Made by a program: the position numbers and the translations under genes
In this document: positions 10,306-18,996 of the stretch, in pieces
Layout: every line of letters begins with the position of its first letter
Numbering within the stretch: position 1 is the first letter of the stretch
NCBI GenBank assembly: GCA_027576995.1
Contig: JANBQC010000547.1
Span: 1 to 18,996 of the forward strand
DNA: 18,996 bases
Origin: Dimargaris cristalligena
Taxonomy: Eukaryota; Kickxellomycota; Dimargaritomycetes; Dimargaritales; Dimargaritaceae
Direction: 5' to 3'
The notes under the pieces: model-generated
What the model was told of the DNA's origin: nothing
What the model saw: only the letters and a program-made list of their open reading frames with translations
Databases searched by the model: none

Positions 10306-11190
10306 TTATCCGGACCATATCTCACATAATCCAACACAACCGACGTTCTGGAATCCAGATCTGGTATAAAGACGCTGTGCATTGGTCAGCGTAGTTTCAA
10401 TGTAAACTGCCTCGGGATGAGAAACTACATGACAAATGTGGTTAATTAGGGCGCCACCAACACCCCGTCGCTGGTGGGTCGGGCGAACTGCAATACTCTG
10501 GACCAAATAAAGGGGAGCTGTGTTCTCCAGGCCATCCACTGAATTGGGGTAGGAAGGGGGCACGTTAAAGAGAACTGCAATACCAACGATTAGTTGGTCT
10601 TCTTCAGCAGGTATACGAGCAATGTAAAGTGTAAATTCACCAGGTCTTTCCAGCTAGGCGGTGAGTTTAGGCTGGATCCAGGTCGTGTCCCCCATCCGGC
10701 CATACCCAAAAGCCTGGGCAAACGCGTCTGCGCAAGAGGACATGTCATCCAGTTTAGCAGTTGCAATCGAAACCTCTGACGCTGGGGCAATGTAGGGTGG
10801 ATTTTCGGTTGGCGATGGCACCCGTTGCAATATAGCGAGGTCTTCACGAACATACTGGCTAAACCCTCCTTCCACTGCTGCTTTAAAGACCCGCTCGTCA
10901 GGGTCCAATGGAGCGTATATCACCAACCGGGGTATTGCGCCGTAGGCATGATAATAACCCGCCACCCGGTTCAACAAACTGCCCAAAAATGGCGAACTGT
11001 GGCCAGTCAGTTGGGACGACGACGACGACTTCGTGGTAACGTGTGCCTGGTTGCTTTGGTGGTGGGTGGGATTGGAAGGGTTCCCGAAAAGGACCCCCCA
11101 GTCGGTCACTAGGCGCTCCGAACTGAGACTACCACAGTAGGCCAGAGTCCACCGCAGAAACGCGGCCAGGAGCGAGTCGGACAAAGCCAT
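10306..11190 (-). CDS. GNAT-family N-acetyltransferase-like gene with an in-frame TAG
   Basis: One continuous frame of 295 codons, interrupted once by TAG at codon 179 (10656-10654). GNAT enzymes transfer acetyl groups from acetyl-CoA. The C-terminal half carries the fold: a strand TLYIAR, then IVGIAVLFN, then LVQSIAVRPTHQRRGVGGAL with the acetyl-CoA loop Q240-R-R-G-V-G-G, and a final LYTRSGFQNVGC (the usual 'Y-x-x-x-GF' near the end). The N-terminal part (YHAYGAIPRLVIYAPLDPDE, then VREDLAILQR) resembles the degenerate first domain of two-domain GNATs, with a Ser/His/Asn-rich insertion near residues 40-60. The sequence on both sides of the TAG (GDTTWIQPKLTA, then LERPGEFTLYIAR) looks like uninterrupted family sequence, so a CAG-to-TAG nonsense change is the simplest reading. 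The alternative is a 60-nt intron (10705-10646, GTATGG...AAAG) that would restore phase but delete 20 codons; every modelled intron nearby is at least 126 nt. Substrate unknown. The start ATG faces the PIH1 gene across a short divergent spacer. Confidence 0.72.
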
Positions 11191-11477
11191 ATACGCGAAT
11201 GAGGTATGTCTTGAAGGGGAATGTCAATACACTTAGAAACGGTAAAAGGTGAAACGGTGGAAGTGCAGGTAAGGGACACACATGTAGAAGGCACGCAATA
11301 CCTTCCACCTGTTCCCATGGTTGGTCACTCTGACGAGCCCTAGCCCACTTTCCCATTGGGTCGCAAGCTACCTGTAAGTGAATCGGGTTATAATATTCGT
11401 CCCATTTTAACAGGCCTAGACTTAGCCTTAGCAGACTTACGTATCCATTTGACCCACTTTTAAGACATACCCTTGGC
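11191..11477. promoter_or_regulatory. Divergent promoter region between GNAT and PIH1 genes
   Basis: The 287 bases separate two genes transcribed away from each other, so both promoters or their 5' UTRs should lie here. A TATAAT-like motif occurs near 11389 on the plus strand, about 85 bases before the PIH1 ATG. No other element is clear. Confidence 0.45.
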
Positions 11478-13015
11478 ATGGCCACTCCGTCAATCTCCAA
11501 TGTACTCACCAGGCTCATGGGTAAGGCTGCCTTACCCAAGAGCGACTCCGCCCCAGCCGCGATGACCTCCATTCAACCCCAACCAGGCTTCGCCTTTACG
11601 ACCACCAACCAACACGAAGTAATACTTCCCCCTACCGTTACCTCCGCTCGGACGATCGCCGGAAGCTCAGGGGCGGATATTTATGAACCAGGTCGCGCCC
11701 AAGTCAAATTTGCCAAGGGTCTACCGGTATGGGTTAATGTATGTGCCTCGGACGCCCTGCCCCCTCCACCCACCAACTCCGAATCGGAAATCCAAAAGGC
11801 TCTCCGGGCGGACTCTACGACGGTTTACCAAATCCCCCTCTTCCTGGGCCCACCGGTGGAAACTACTGACGAGCAAGGTAAGTTCATTTATATTTGATGT
11901 ATACTACCTAGCTTTTAGATTTATTAATACACCTCTTATCAGGGTTATGGGCGATGCCCAAGACTGTAGGCTCTAAAAAATCCCTCTAATCGACTTTGGA
12001 TGTATTTAACCCTCCGTGGCATTTACATTCCTGCTATCAACTGAACACTTTACATATCAACCACTAACGTTGGGATTGGTTCATCATTACCTCTTCAGAC
12101 AAGCGCCCAATTGTAATTTTGGATGCCATTATCCACCCCAATCCGCTAGCGCGATCAATGCATGACTTTGATTTCCGACTCTACCTTATCGAACTATGTA
12201 TCGAATGGGTTGAGGACCGCACCCAAATGCAACTGAGCCGAGGCAAGTTAGATACCAGTCTCGCGCTTCCGGAATATTTCTGAAGTGCCTATTATTCAAG
12301 CCATTAGTGTGGCGGGATGAATGTCGGTCCTATCCATTTTCGAATGCACCACAGTGACCCGGGCTTATGAGTAGGTTTATAATATATATATTGTGCGTAG
12401 CTAACAATACTTTCGTACATTTGCATTTACTGTTACTTCACTGTCGCACTTTGTTGTAATACCCTAAATCCAGAATTTTCCCTGGCGCCATTCCCCTACA
12501 AGGGTCAGTTGACCACCCACTCCATTCGCCTACCTAACCGCCGCCTAGTTGAAGAGTTAGCTGCTCAACCACCCGCACCATCTGGGCCCAAGTCCAAACG
12601 GGTACCACCTAGTGCACTCTCAACCACCCAACAGGGCGACTCCATCACTGTATCCCTGTCCCTCAAAGCTTACAGGGTGAGTGAAATAGATTCATTGTGA
12701 TTAGAAATATCTGTATGACTACTTATCTAGAGGAATCTAACATACTATTGAAAACTCGGAGTAGTGGAAACTAACCTGGAATGACTGTTCACTATGCTAT
12801 GCTCTCTGGTAAACTGAATTATGAATTCCTTCCATTAGGTACCCCCTTCGCAAATTAGAGTACATATAGACCAAGATCAGATTGTCCTCCAGCTCAGCCC
12901 TGACACCATATTGACATTTCCCCATCCCAAACCACTATACACCCACTCCCGAGTATTTTTTGTGAAGGAAACCAGTGATCTCAAAATGATGGTTAGCCCC
13001 CGATCTCTGTTTTAA
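11478..13015 (+). CDS. PIH1-domain protein (PIH1D1/Nop17-like), four exons
   Basis: PIH1 proteins are adaptors of HSP90 and the R2TP complex, which assembles box C/D snoRNPs, PIKK kinases and RNA polymerases. Exons: 11478-11877, 12099-12242, 12474-12676 and 12839-13015, giving 307 aa (human PIH1D1 is 290). PIH1 landmarks: LPVWVNVCASDALPPPP (residues 82-98), VYQIPLFLGPP (116-126), the exon-2 segment RPIVILDAIIHPNPLARS, then FRLYLIELCIEWVED and an LSR near 178-180. The C-terminal part (about 235-307) has strand patterns of a CS-like domain: ITVSLSLKAYR, IRVHIDQDQIVLQLS and RVFFVKETSDLKMMV. Intron 2 begins with GC, not GT; it is needed to keep phase and join LSR to EFSLAPFPYKG. The 3' end is uncertain. 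The frame stops at 13013-13015, matching family length, but a GTTAGC donor at 12992 and a CCCAG acceptor before 13066 could add an exon running to 13305, antisense to the MnmE coding end, for 379 aa. I prefer the shorter form. Confidence 0.82.
12243..12473 (+). other. GC-AG intron in the PIH1 gene
   Basis: The exon ends CGAG and the intron begins GCAAGTTAG, ending at CCAG before AATTTTCC. A GC donor with an otherwise good AAGT match is the standard form of the rare GC-AG class. Without it the frame runs to a TGA a few codons on, losing the downstream coding exons. No nearby GT gives correct phase by inspection. Confidence 0.7.
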
Positions 13016-13206
13016 ATGAACTGATAAATGAATCGCTCGACCCTATTCACTCTGTTTTTACCCAGGATAACACTTCTAGTGCAATTAAATTGCTATACTT
13101 GGCCGACTCTACACACTTGGTTCAATATAAAGCAGTGGTGAATGAGATTAATTGGACATTGTTTATTCATAGTCGGGCCCTTCGGCTATCAAAAAGTACC
13201 CACGAA
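13016..13206. other. Convergent 3' region between PIH1 and MnmE genes
   Basis: A 191-base spacer between the preferred PIH1 stop and the MnmE stop on the other strand. It contains a pyrimidine-rich stretch ending in CCCAG at 13061-13065, followed by an open plus-strand frame that continues to 13305. This may be a true last PIH1 exon or an alternative one. Confidence 0.45.
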
Positions 13207-16058
13207 CTATTTACCGATACAGAACTGGCTGAACAAAACATCGAGGATATCCTCCACGCCCACTCGACCGGTAATCTTACCAATCGCTTGGGCTCCATAG
13301 CGTAGCTCCTCGGCCGCCAGCACAACATCACCTTCCTCCATGTCCAAGAATGTCTCGAGACACTCCAGACAGTCCCGTAGTTGCTGGCGGTGCCGGACCT
13401 GAGTAATCAAGGGTTGGGGGGCGGAGCTGGTATCAAATTGGGACTGGATATGAGCGGCGAGAGAATGTAATAGGTCATCGAACCCCGCCTGTGTGTGGCA
13501 GGATAACGAAGCCACTGGACTTCCGGGTCGGAGTTGCTGGAGGTGCTGAATCCATTCGGCTAGTAGCGGTGGGGGCACAAGATCGCACTTGTTAAACACC
13601 CACAGGTTGGTCGGGACCCCTTCGTCTTGTGGCAGTCCCCCCAAATCGGGGTGTGGGGCCAGCTGGTCCACTATCGAAGTCAGATTGGGAAGAATATTGG
13701 CACGGTCTGGTAGGAGGGCCGCGGCATCGATGAGAAAAACCCTTAGGTCAGCGGTTCGCATTCTGAGAAATCGGGGTGAACCAAAAATAAAAATAGAAAA
13801 CATGCTTATAAATACAAGTTACAGTCAAGGGCAGGACAGGGCGGCGGGTAACAGGTGTGTCGATAAAATAAAGGTAAAGTGCATTAGATACATGCAGGTT
13901 ATTCTAGTTACCCAATGTCACCACTTCTAGACTACTGACCTTTCCCGGGCTCGTCGCATACCCTCCATTTCGATGACATCAGTGGACTCGTGGAGACCAG
14001 CTGTATCCGAGATGACAACAGGGTAACCACCGATATCTATTGTGGACTCCAGAACATCGCGAGTAGTTCCGGCAACTGGGGAAACGATTGCTACCTGACG
14101 TTGGGCTGGATCAGACCAGATCAGATTAATATTCAAAAATAATGAATAGAGGTGGTATTATAATGTCGGGGTTAATCAACTGTTCAATTGATATAGCCAT
14201 GGGTAGACAATTTTAAGTATATATACTTGTTCCTAAAAAGCCAAGCTATTAACATGGCGGCGATGTATTCATTCGCACTTGGGGTTAAGGCACATGATTT
14301 TAGACTACCGTACATACCTAATAAGTTTAAGAAGCTACTTTTGCCGACATTGGGTGGCCCAATAATAGCAACATGGATACCCGACCGGATTATCTCACCC
14401 CGACGCTCGTCACTTACGTAGCTTTGGATATCATTTGCCAGCTTTTCAATAGTGCTACGAACTGGTAGGTAAGTCAGTACAAAAAAAAATAGGAATATTT
14501 AGTAAGACGGTGGACCAGGTAATATATTGTAGTTGGTGGATAAAAATAAACCGCCAGCTTTTCGTGATAATATACTGTTAAATATATGAGGCTGGTAGAT
14601 CATGTATAGCGTATCAGTTAGGAACTGATAAATAGCAAAATAATACGGTAGGTCTAGTACCGCATCCACCTTACCATTTGCATACACTCCCTCCTCTATG
14701 TTTTCATCTTCACCGAAATCAATAACAGCCTCCAAGTTGGCCAGTGATGATACTAGTAACGAACGCCACTGTTCGTAGATCGTGTACAGTCCGCCCTAGG
14801 TGTTACAAACATCGAAGCGCAATACATTATATGTAACTAAGTTAGACCACTGTCCGTCATTAGTAAATAGGACAGGGTGATTATCTACGCCTCACCGGAT
14901 CATAATATCAAGTATACTTACCTCAGCCTGTCGAAGCGCCTGTTTCCTTTGGGCCTCCGTTTCGGCATTTAATAAGTCTACTAACCCTTCCAGGGACGTG
15001 AGGTCGAGTTTATCGTTGTCGAACGCCCTGGTTGGATAGCAGGCAGTCGATTACCAATGACACGATATTAAAAAGGTTAGGGTTATCGTTCATAGACTGT
15101 CCTTGTATCAAGAATATTACCACCACCAAATGTTTATGTGGGATACATAAAACCGGCTGAATAAAATAATATCCTACCGTCGTGAAAACTCGCCAGCCTC
15201 CGCCATTCGAAATCCACTGATTAAGGCAAGATTTTCGAGAATGGCCCTAATTACAGCGGCTCCGCCATGGGCATGAAACTCGACCACGTCCTCGCCAGTA
15301 TAACTATGTGGACCTATAGCCAGCGTCTCCCAGGCAAAAGCAAAAGAGTCATAGAGGTTAGTGCAAAAATTAAGGATCATTTAGATTCGGATGGGCCGAC
15401 TAGATATTGTATACATAACAACGGTAGGTGGGGCAAACGTAAATCACCTTCCCGGCTCTCCTTTGTTATCGATAAGTAAAAGAAACTGGTGCGAATTCAC
15501 ATTCAGATATATCACTTACCAGGGAAAAACACCGCAAGGCCGCGGTCTAGCACAATACCAGTGGTGGGGGATATGATTCGTCGCCCAGTCACTCGCCGCG
15601 GTTTGGGAATAATGCCCGTGTCTGAATCGGAGCTTTGGAGCGACCTGGTCATTCTTAACAACGCCTATTTACAATTATAAAAGGTCAGAAGCCCCACAAC
15701 CAGCTGTTAGACAATACACTGCCTAATTATGAACGCTTGGTGTAAAATATCTCAATTATTTGGGAGGGTGAATATATATATATAAACTTACCTGGGTAGC
15801 TCGTGGGCCCGATATCCGGACAACCGCGACTCCGGCTTTACCTGGGGCTGAAGCCAGCGCGAAAATGGTCGGTTGGGTAAGGGGCGTTGGTTCTACCTGG
15901 GTGCCTATATAACGGGCTGTCGAATGGACGGTAGGAATGGTCGTGTGGGGTTTGGCTGCCCTGGAAACCAATGGGCTTGGTAGAGGCCGCACCCCATGTA
16001 CCCAAGGAGGGAATCGACGCCTGTTCAGAATAGCAATCACTCGAGTCGGGCGAAACAT
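13207..16058 (-). CDS. MSS1: Mitochondrial tRNA modification GTPase MnmE/TrmE (MSS1/GTPBP3), eight exons
   Basis: MnmE with its partner MnmG (MTO1 in mitochondria) installs the 5-carbon side chain on the wobble uridine of certain tRNAs. Exons: 16058-15792, 15664-15520, 15313-15178, 15027-14922, 14795-14675, 14461-14318, 14105-13940 and 13762-13207. Phase is kept at all seven junctions, giving 546 aa (yeast MSS1 is about 526). Residues 1-52 are rich in Arg and poor in acidic residues ([19 protein letters not shown]), a typical mitochondrial presequence. The TrmE N-domain follows: [20 protein letters not shown], then [20 protein letters not shown]. The helical domain has [20 protein letters not shown] and [16 protein letters not shown]-domain motifs: GPPNVGKS at 293-300 (G1), AGTTRD at 318-323 (G2), DTAG at 340-343 (G3) and NKCD at 419-422 (G4). 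The C-terminus is FSQFCIGK, with the conserved Cys of the family. All functional motifs are intact. The gene is convergent with PIH1. Confidence 0.95.
15772..15784. repeat. (AT)n microsatellite beside the MnmE intron 1 donor
   Basis: About six AT units, ending a few bases inside intron 1 of the MnmE gene (GTAAGT donor at 15791 reading downwards). It is probably a neutral intronic repeat; AT-richness near donors is common in this window. Confidence 0.7.
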
Positions 16059-16227
16059 GGCAGCTGTCCCAAAGGAATAGACTGGGTATAAATAATTGAG
16101 TTGATAAACATGCGTAACTGCGAATGGCGTACCCTTGGTCTAGTCGCACTAGCCTCATGCCCCCCCGTCAGTGGAGCCATGTTTCTAACTATACTGAGGC
16201 CAATATGTAATGTTGAAATGCGAATAT
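16059..16227. promoter_or_regulatory. MnmE upstream region
   Basis: Presumed promoter and 5' leader of the minus-strand MnmE gene, with possible 3' flank of the unassembled gene beyond. A C-run occurs near 16160-16166. No clear TATA box or repeated motif was seen. Confidence 0.35.
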
Positions 16228-17640
16228 TTACTTAAGCCACACCTCACTCTCCTCCTTAAACTGCAAGGCACGTGATTGGAAAAATATGATATTTATGGAG
16301 ACAGACAATCTGGAATAATGGAAATAGCCCATTTAACTCATATACAAATGTGTAGTACTGTAGAGTGCAGGTAGTTGACAGTTGAATTAAATACCTGGTT
16401 CCTTTACTGGTTACGATTCCATTGTTAGCGTAAATGACTGCTCCGTCAATCACATTCCTTCAATTTATCCCACAAAACTAAAGATCCATCATATACTATT
16501 CATTCTTTTGCCTGTTATCTTGCAATATTATCGCCTTTCATCAGAAGGTGGTGACAAATTCGGCTATTCGACTATACCGCCTTTCATTCTTGCTAAATCA
16601 ATCAACCCTTTTATAAATAAATTCGGGAAAAACGCCATGTTTCACCCCAGCTACAGTATTCCCAATTCCCCGCTGTAAGTCCCGGTCCAGTCTGACACAC
16701 CCGAAGTCCCTGCGAGTGGCCCGAACCTCCCGCCGAGTTTCCCGGCTTTTACCCTCAATGGCATAATTCCCGACCCAACGGGTCCACCGGGCCTCGGCAC
16801 AGAAATAGCAATATTAACAACTGGTATGAAAGTGTAAATACGTTTCACCCACTAAAAACATAATTATCTTGGGCTTATAATCTATAATCTCGGAATGTTG
16901 CAAATTTACTGAGACTTGGGATTGACTATCATTGATTACTGGAGATTACGAGCTATCGCTTCCAGCTATTTTAAACGTTTCCACCATTGAAATTCCCCCT
17001 GGACGTAGGCCATATCACCAACAATTGGTAGGCGGATATGACTGTAAAATTTATTCTCCACTTTCCTATTCTTAGGCCATTAGTGAGGCCAGCATATTTT
17101 GTTAGAGAGTTAGTACGCTACCTGATAGGAATTGCCTGTAATGACAACCAAGGCAGCTTGGGTGTTGGAAATTAGCTGAATAATAGGCTTAAAAGAATAG
17201 GGCAGTATTCCCAGAAGCCCGTACAACAATAGCGGGCTGGTTTAAGTGAACTACCTTATATTACATGAGGTGGCGTTAGTTCAAGGGACCATGGGTGCAA
17301 TGCTTTATTCTGCAGATGATTTAGGTAAGCCACGGTATTCTTCTTTAATATCCAATGACCCTCACTCCACTGACGACCCCGGTGTGTTTTATCTGTTTAT
17401 GGGTGGGCCATGGAATGGTAACGGGGGCTATCTAGAATGATGGTGGCTATTGATGTAGACCACGTCAGACCTCTCACGTCCCCTACTGGGCAGTGCATAA
17501 AGAACCAGTCAAAGTAGCCTTACTCTGTTCTCAGCAACACTACTACAAAGGCCCTGACTAGGATGGCTTAAGGGGGTGGCAATACCTGACTTGACCATAT
17601 ATCTAGAGCCATCCATGGCCGGGCCAAACACTTCTCCCAT
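16228..17640 (-). CDS. Unassembled multi-exon gene, family not recognised
   Basis: Several segments on the minus strand look like exons but I could not join them all in phase. (1) 17640-17586: ATG, MGEVFGPAMDGSRYMVKS, then a GTATTG donor. (2) 17236-17122: CCAG acceptor, hydrophobic PLLLYGLLGILPYSF, then QAALVVITGNSYQ and a GTAGCG donor; it looks like a membrane helix pair. (3) 17070-16966: NRKVENKFYSHIRLPIVGD, ending EFQWWKRLK before TAG, in phase with segment 2 if a very short intron containing TACTAAC (17121-17071) is removed. (4) About 16797-16660: a GC-rich island open in several frames, including RRDFGCVRLDRDLQRGIG. (5) About 16450-16395: IDGAVIYANNGIVTSKGT, then a GTATTT donor. (6) 16260-16228: a good pyrimidine-tract acceptor (CCTTGCAG), then FKEESEVWLK and a TAA stop. 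A hydrophobic segment followed by a basic region and a short acidic tail recalls small mitochondrial inner-membrane proteins of the TMEM70/186/223 type, but that is only an impression. It may be more than one gene, or a decaying one. Confidence 0.33.
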
Positions 17641-17893
17641 GTTCTTTCACTTTTATACTTCCCTTTTGTTGGGCCCTGACCCACAAGCAATTACCTGTGT
17701 CCTAACTGTGATGTTTTACGACCCTTGTCTAACACACATAATATTACTGGTGTGTCCCTTCGCGTCTCCTTAATTATCATTTAGCAGTTCGAGTCATCAC
17801 TGCTTTGCATTACTCCGGGTTACCCCAGCCCGACCACAACATGCCATAATTGTGTCCCGCTTTCAGTAACTACATTAACTTCTTATAAAAAGG
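17641..17893. other. Spacer between candidate genes
   Basis: A TATAAAA motif reads on the minus strand (17657-17651), only 11-17 bases before the ATG at 17640. That is too close for a normal TATA box unless the true start codon is further in. Nothing else was recognised. Confidence 0.3.
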
Positions 17894-18016
17894 ATGTCTT
17901 CGGTGCATGTCGAAAAACAACAATTAACACAACTCCCAACACTCTACATCATCACCATTTTAGTTCTTCTATTTATCTTCCTATTTTTACCTATTATTTT
18001 ATTATACCCTGAATAA
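17894..18016 (+). CDS. Possible 40-aa single-pass membrane microprotein
   Basis: ATG to TAA frame of 40 codons. The first 17 residues are polar (MSSVHVEKQQLTQLPTL). Residues 18-38 are almost wholly Ile, Leu, Phe, Val and Tyr (IITILVLLFIFLFLPIILL), long enough to cross a membrane once, followed by YPE. A TATAAAA lies just before the ATG. Small tail-anchored or single-span proteins of this size exist in mitochondria and the ER, but I recognise no family. The region is T-rich, which by itself makes Phe/Leu/Ile runs, so chance is a serious alternative. Confidence 0.2.
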   Translation: MSSVHVEKQQLTQLPTLYIITILVLLFIFLFLPIILLYPE

Positions 18017-18133
18017 ACCTTCATCTTAACACCAACATTGACATTGGATAAACTGGGGTTCTCTCTAAACACTTAAATTGTCACACTAACAACCCCTTGA
18101 CCCCTACCACCCCATGGTCTTGACTTGTCTCAC

Positions 18134-18503
18134 ATGACTTCATTGGTGAAGGGCCTTCATGCTGCTCTAGGGCAGCTCTGATCGACTACCCTGTTTCAAG
18201 ACCCCTGGACAGTTGCTGGCTAAGTTCTTTTGGCACTCGGTGCCATCTACCTAACAATGGTGAGTATACCCTACACCTTACTACCCCCAGCTTGAGTAGC
18301 ACATCTATCAATACATGTTTTTGGTGAAGTAGTCACCTTGCTTCCAGTTGTTCAACCATTTCAGTTGTTTTTAACCACGATGTAGATATATCCATAATGG
18401 GGTTGCTCATAGCTGGTGTATGAGTGCTTCTTTCTACTGACAGCTAAGCTACCTGGTCTGTGGTATGCTGGGTTTGGGCCCTTTAATTTCATATATCACA
18501 TGA
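18134..18503 (+). pseudogene. Broken hydrophobic frame around a good intron
   Basis: From the ATG at 18134 one frame reads MTSLVKGLHAALGQL, stop TGA, STTLFQDPWTVAG, stop TAA, then VLLALGAIYLTM up to a strong donor (GTGAGT, 18260). The acceptor after TTTCTACTGACAG (18442-18443) gives a 184-nt intron, within the usual size range here, and the same phase continues LSYLVCGMLGLGPLISYIT to a TGA at 18501-18503. The intron looks real. The upstream exon is unsolved: this frame has two stops, and the phase-1 alternative (AKLPGLWYAGFG...) lacks an ATG. It could be a decayed small membrane-protein gene, an untranslated first exon ending in ATG, or chance. Confidence 0.2.
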
Positions 18504-18722
18504 TAAGTGTGTTGCAAATGATTTGAGGGCCTCCGCTGGTTTGCCTTTGGGAGAGTTGGCAGGAGGGGGAACCTCCAGTTTCTTTCCACTAGATGGCTCA
18601 CCATATTTCATCATATAATGCGGAGTGTTGGACTTTGCTGGGTTCGAGGGGGTTGAGACTGAGGTGGCCTTGGGGAAGTTGCTGCTGAGTTCCTGGTTGT
18701 CCATTGCATCATATGTCGTCAT
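18489..18722 (-). CDS. Hypothetical Ser/Pro/Lys-rich short protein
   Basis: A 77-codon ATG frame with coding-like composition, GC-richer than the flanks. The product (MTTYDAMDNQELSSNFPKAT at the start) is rich in Ser, Pro, Asn and Lys, has PPPANSPKGKPAEALKSF near its end, and is probably disordered. There is no signal peptide, membrane segment or known motif. The stop is TGA at 18491-18489, but the last residues (THLSCDI) look less coding-like, so the frame may instead be a first exon with a donor near its end (for example CAT|GTGATA). Its upstream flank, 18723-18996, is AT-rich, as expected of a promoter, and holds nothing else I recognise. Confidence 0.42.
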   Translation of the reverse strand: MTTYDAMDNQELSSNFPKATSVSTPSNPAKSNTPHYMMKYGEPSSGKKLEVPPPANSPKGKPAEALKSFATHLSCDI

Positions 18723-18996
18723 CTTGCATCATTGGTTGTTAAAGAAAATATAAAAAATGAAACGTTATGATCAAACGGTGTAATCAATTTAGTACTTGGG
18801 GATACCAAAACTTTGAACTGAATAGATGAAACTAATAAAGTAAAATAGAACTGGTGATAATAATAATCAAAGTAAAACTGTGTGAAGGGTAATCATCGGT
18901 ATTGTCTGGTGAAGTTAAGACAGATATTTATTCATTTATCTCGAAACTAACTTGTCCCTTCAACTGAGGGGACACTACTAAGGTATATATAAGAAA

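Noticed and set aside
10646..10705. Reassignment of TAG to an amino acid in this organism
   Set aside because: Four other genes in the window end in TAG at the expected C-terminus, so TAG is an ordinary stop here.
11129..11572. A 147-codon minus-strand frame spanning the GNAT-PIH1 spacer
   Set aside because: It overlaps the GNAT N-terminus in another frame and the PIH1 start antisense, and shows no family features.
13589..13930. Plus-strand 113-codon frame opposite the last MnmE exon
   Set aside because: Antisense shadow of the G-domain exon, and it crosses a clear intron.
14920..16058. MnmE as a bacterial or organellar gene inserted here
   Set aside because: It has seven spliceosomal introns and an N-terminal mitochondrial presequence, so it is an ordinary nuclear gene.
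17787..17800. TTCGAGTC resembling a tRNA T-loop
   Set aside because: The flanking five bases do not pair as a T-stem and no acceptor or anticodon arm can be placed around it.

Overview
The window is nuclear eukaryotic DNA. Nearly all recognisable genes are split by AT-rich GT-AG introns of about 126-266 nt, joined by in-phase exons of higher GC content. There are no operons, Shine-Dalgarno sites, tRNAs, rRNAs, transposons or CRISPR arrays that I could see. Compact spliced genes, a CENP-H kinetochore subunit, an EBP1/PA2G4 homologue, a PIH1 protein and a nucleus-encoded mitochondrial MnmE GTPase fit a fungus. An early-diverging lineage (Zoopagomycota-like) is my guess from intron density and composition; it is inference, not a database result.

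Layout. 1-3072 is gene-poor, with one weak exon-like island (2472-2586). 3073-3744 (+) is an intronless gene joining an apparent signal peptide to two C-terminal zinc fingers. 4811-6187 (-) is a four-exon gene I identify as CENP-H from its C-terminal motif. 6961-9558 (-) is a nine-exon PA2G4/EBP1 homologue. 10306-11190 (-) is a GNAT acetyltransferase-like gene broken by one in-frame TAG. 11478-13015 (+) is a four-exon PIH1-domain protein with a GC-AG intron. It is divergent from the GNAT gene and convergent with the next gene. 13207-16058 (-) is an eight-exon mitochondrial MnmE/MSS1/GTPBP3 homologue. 16228-17640 (-) holds several exon-like segments of a gene I could not assemble. 17890-18503 (+) holds a tiny membrane-type ORF and a broken hydrophobic frame flanking a good intron. 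18489-18722 (-) is a short disordered hypothetical protein.

The genes are individual housekeeping loci: kinetochore (CENP-H), ribosome/growth (EBP1), R2TP-type chaperone adaptor (PIH1), mitochondrial tRNA U34 modification (MnmE). I see no pathway linking them. Exon models were built by hand. The four main spliced models each keep phase across every junction and give lengths near family norms (260, 374, 307 and 546 aa). I found no convincing new multi-gene system. The best leads are the nonsense codon in the GNAT gene, the secreted-looking zinc-finger protein, the GC-AG intron, the 15-base homopolymer beside a CENP-H splice site and the unassembled gene at 16.2-17.6 kb.
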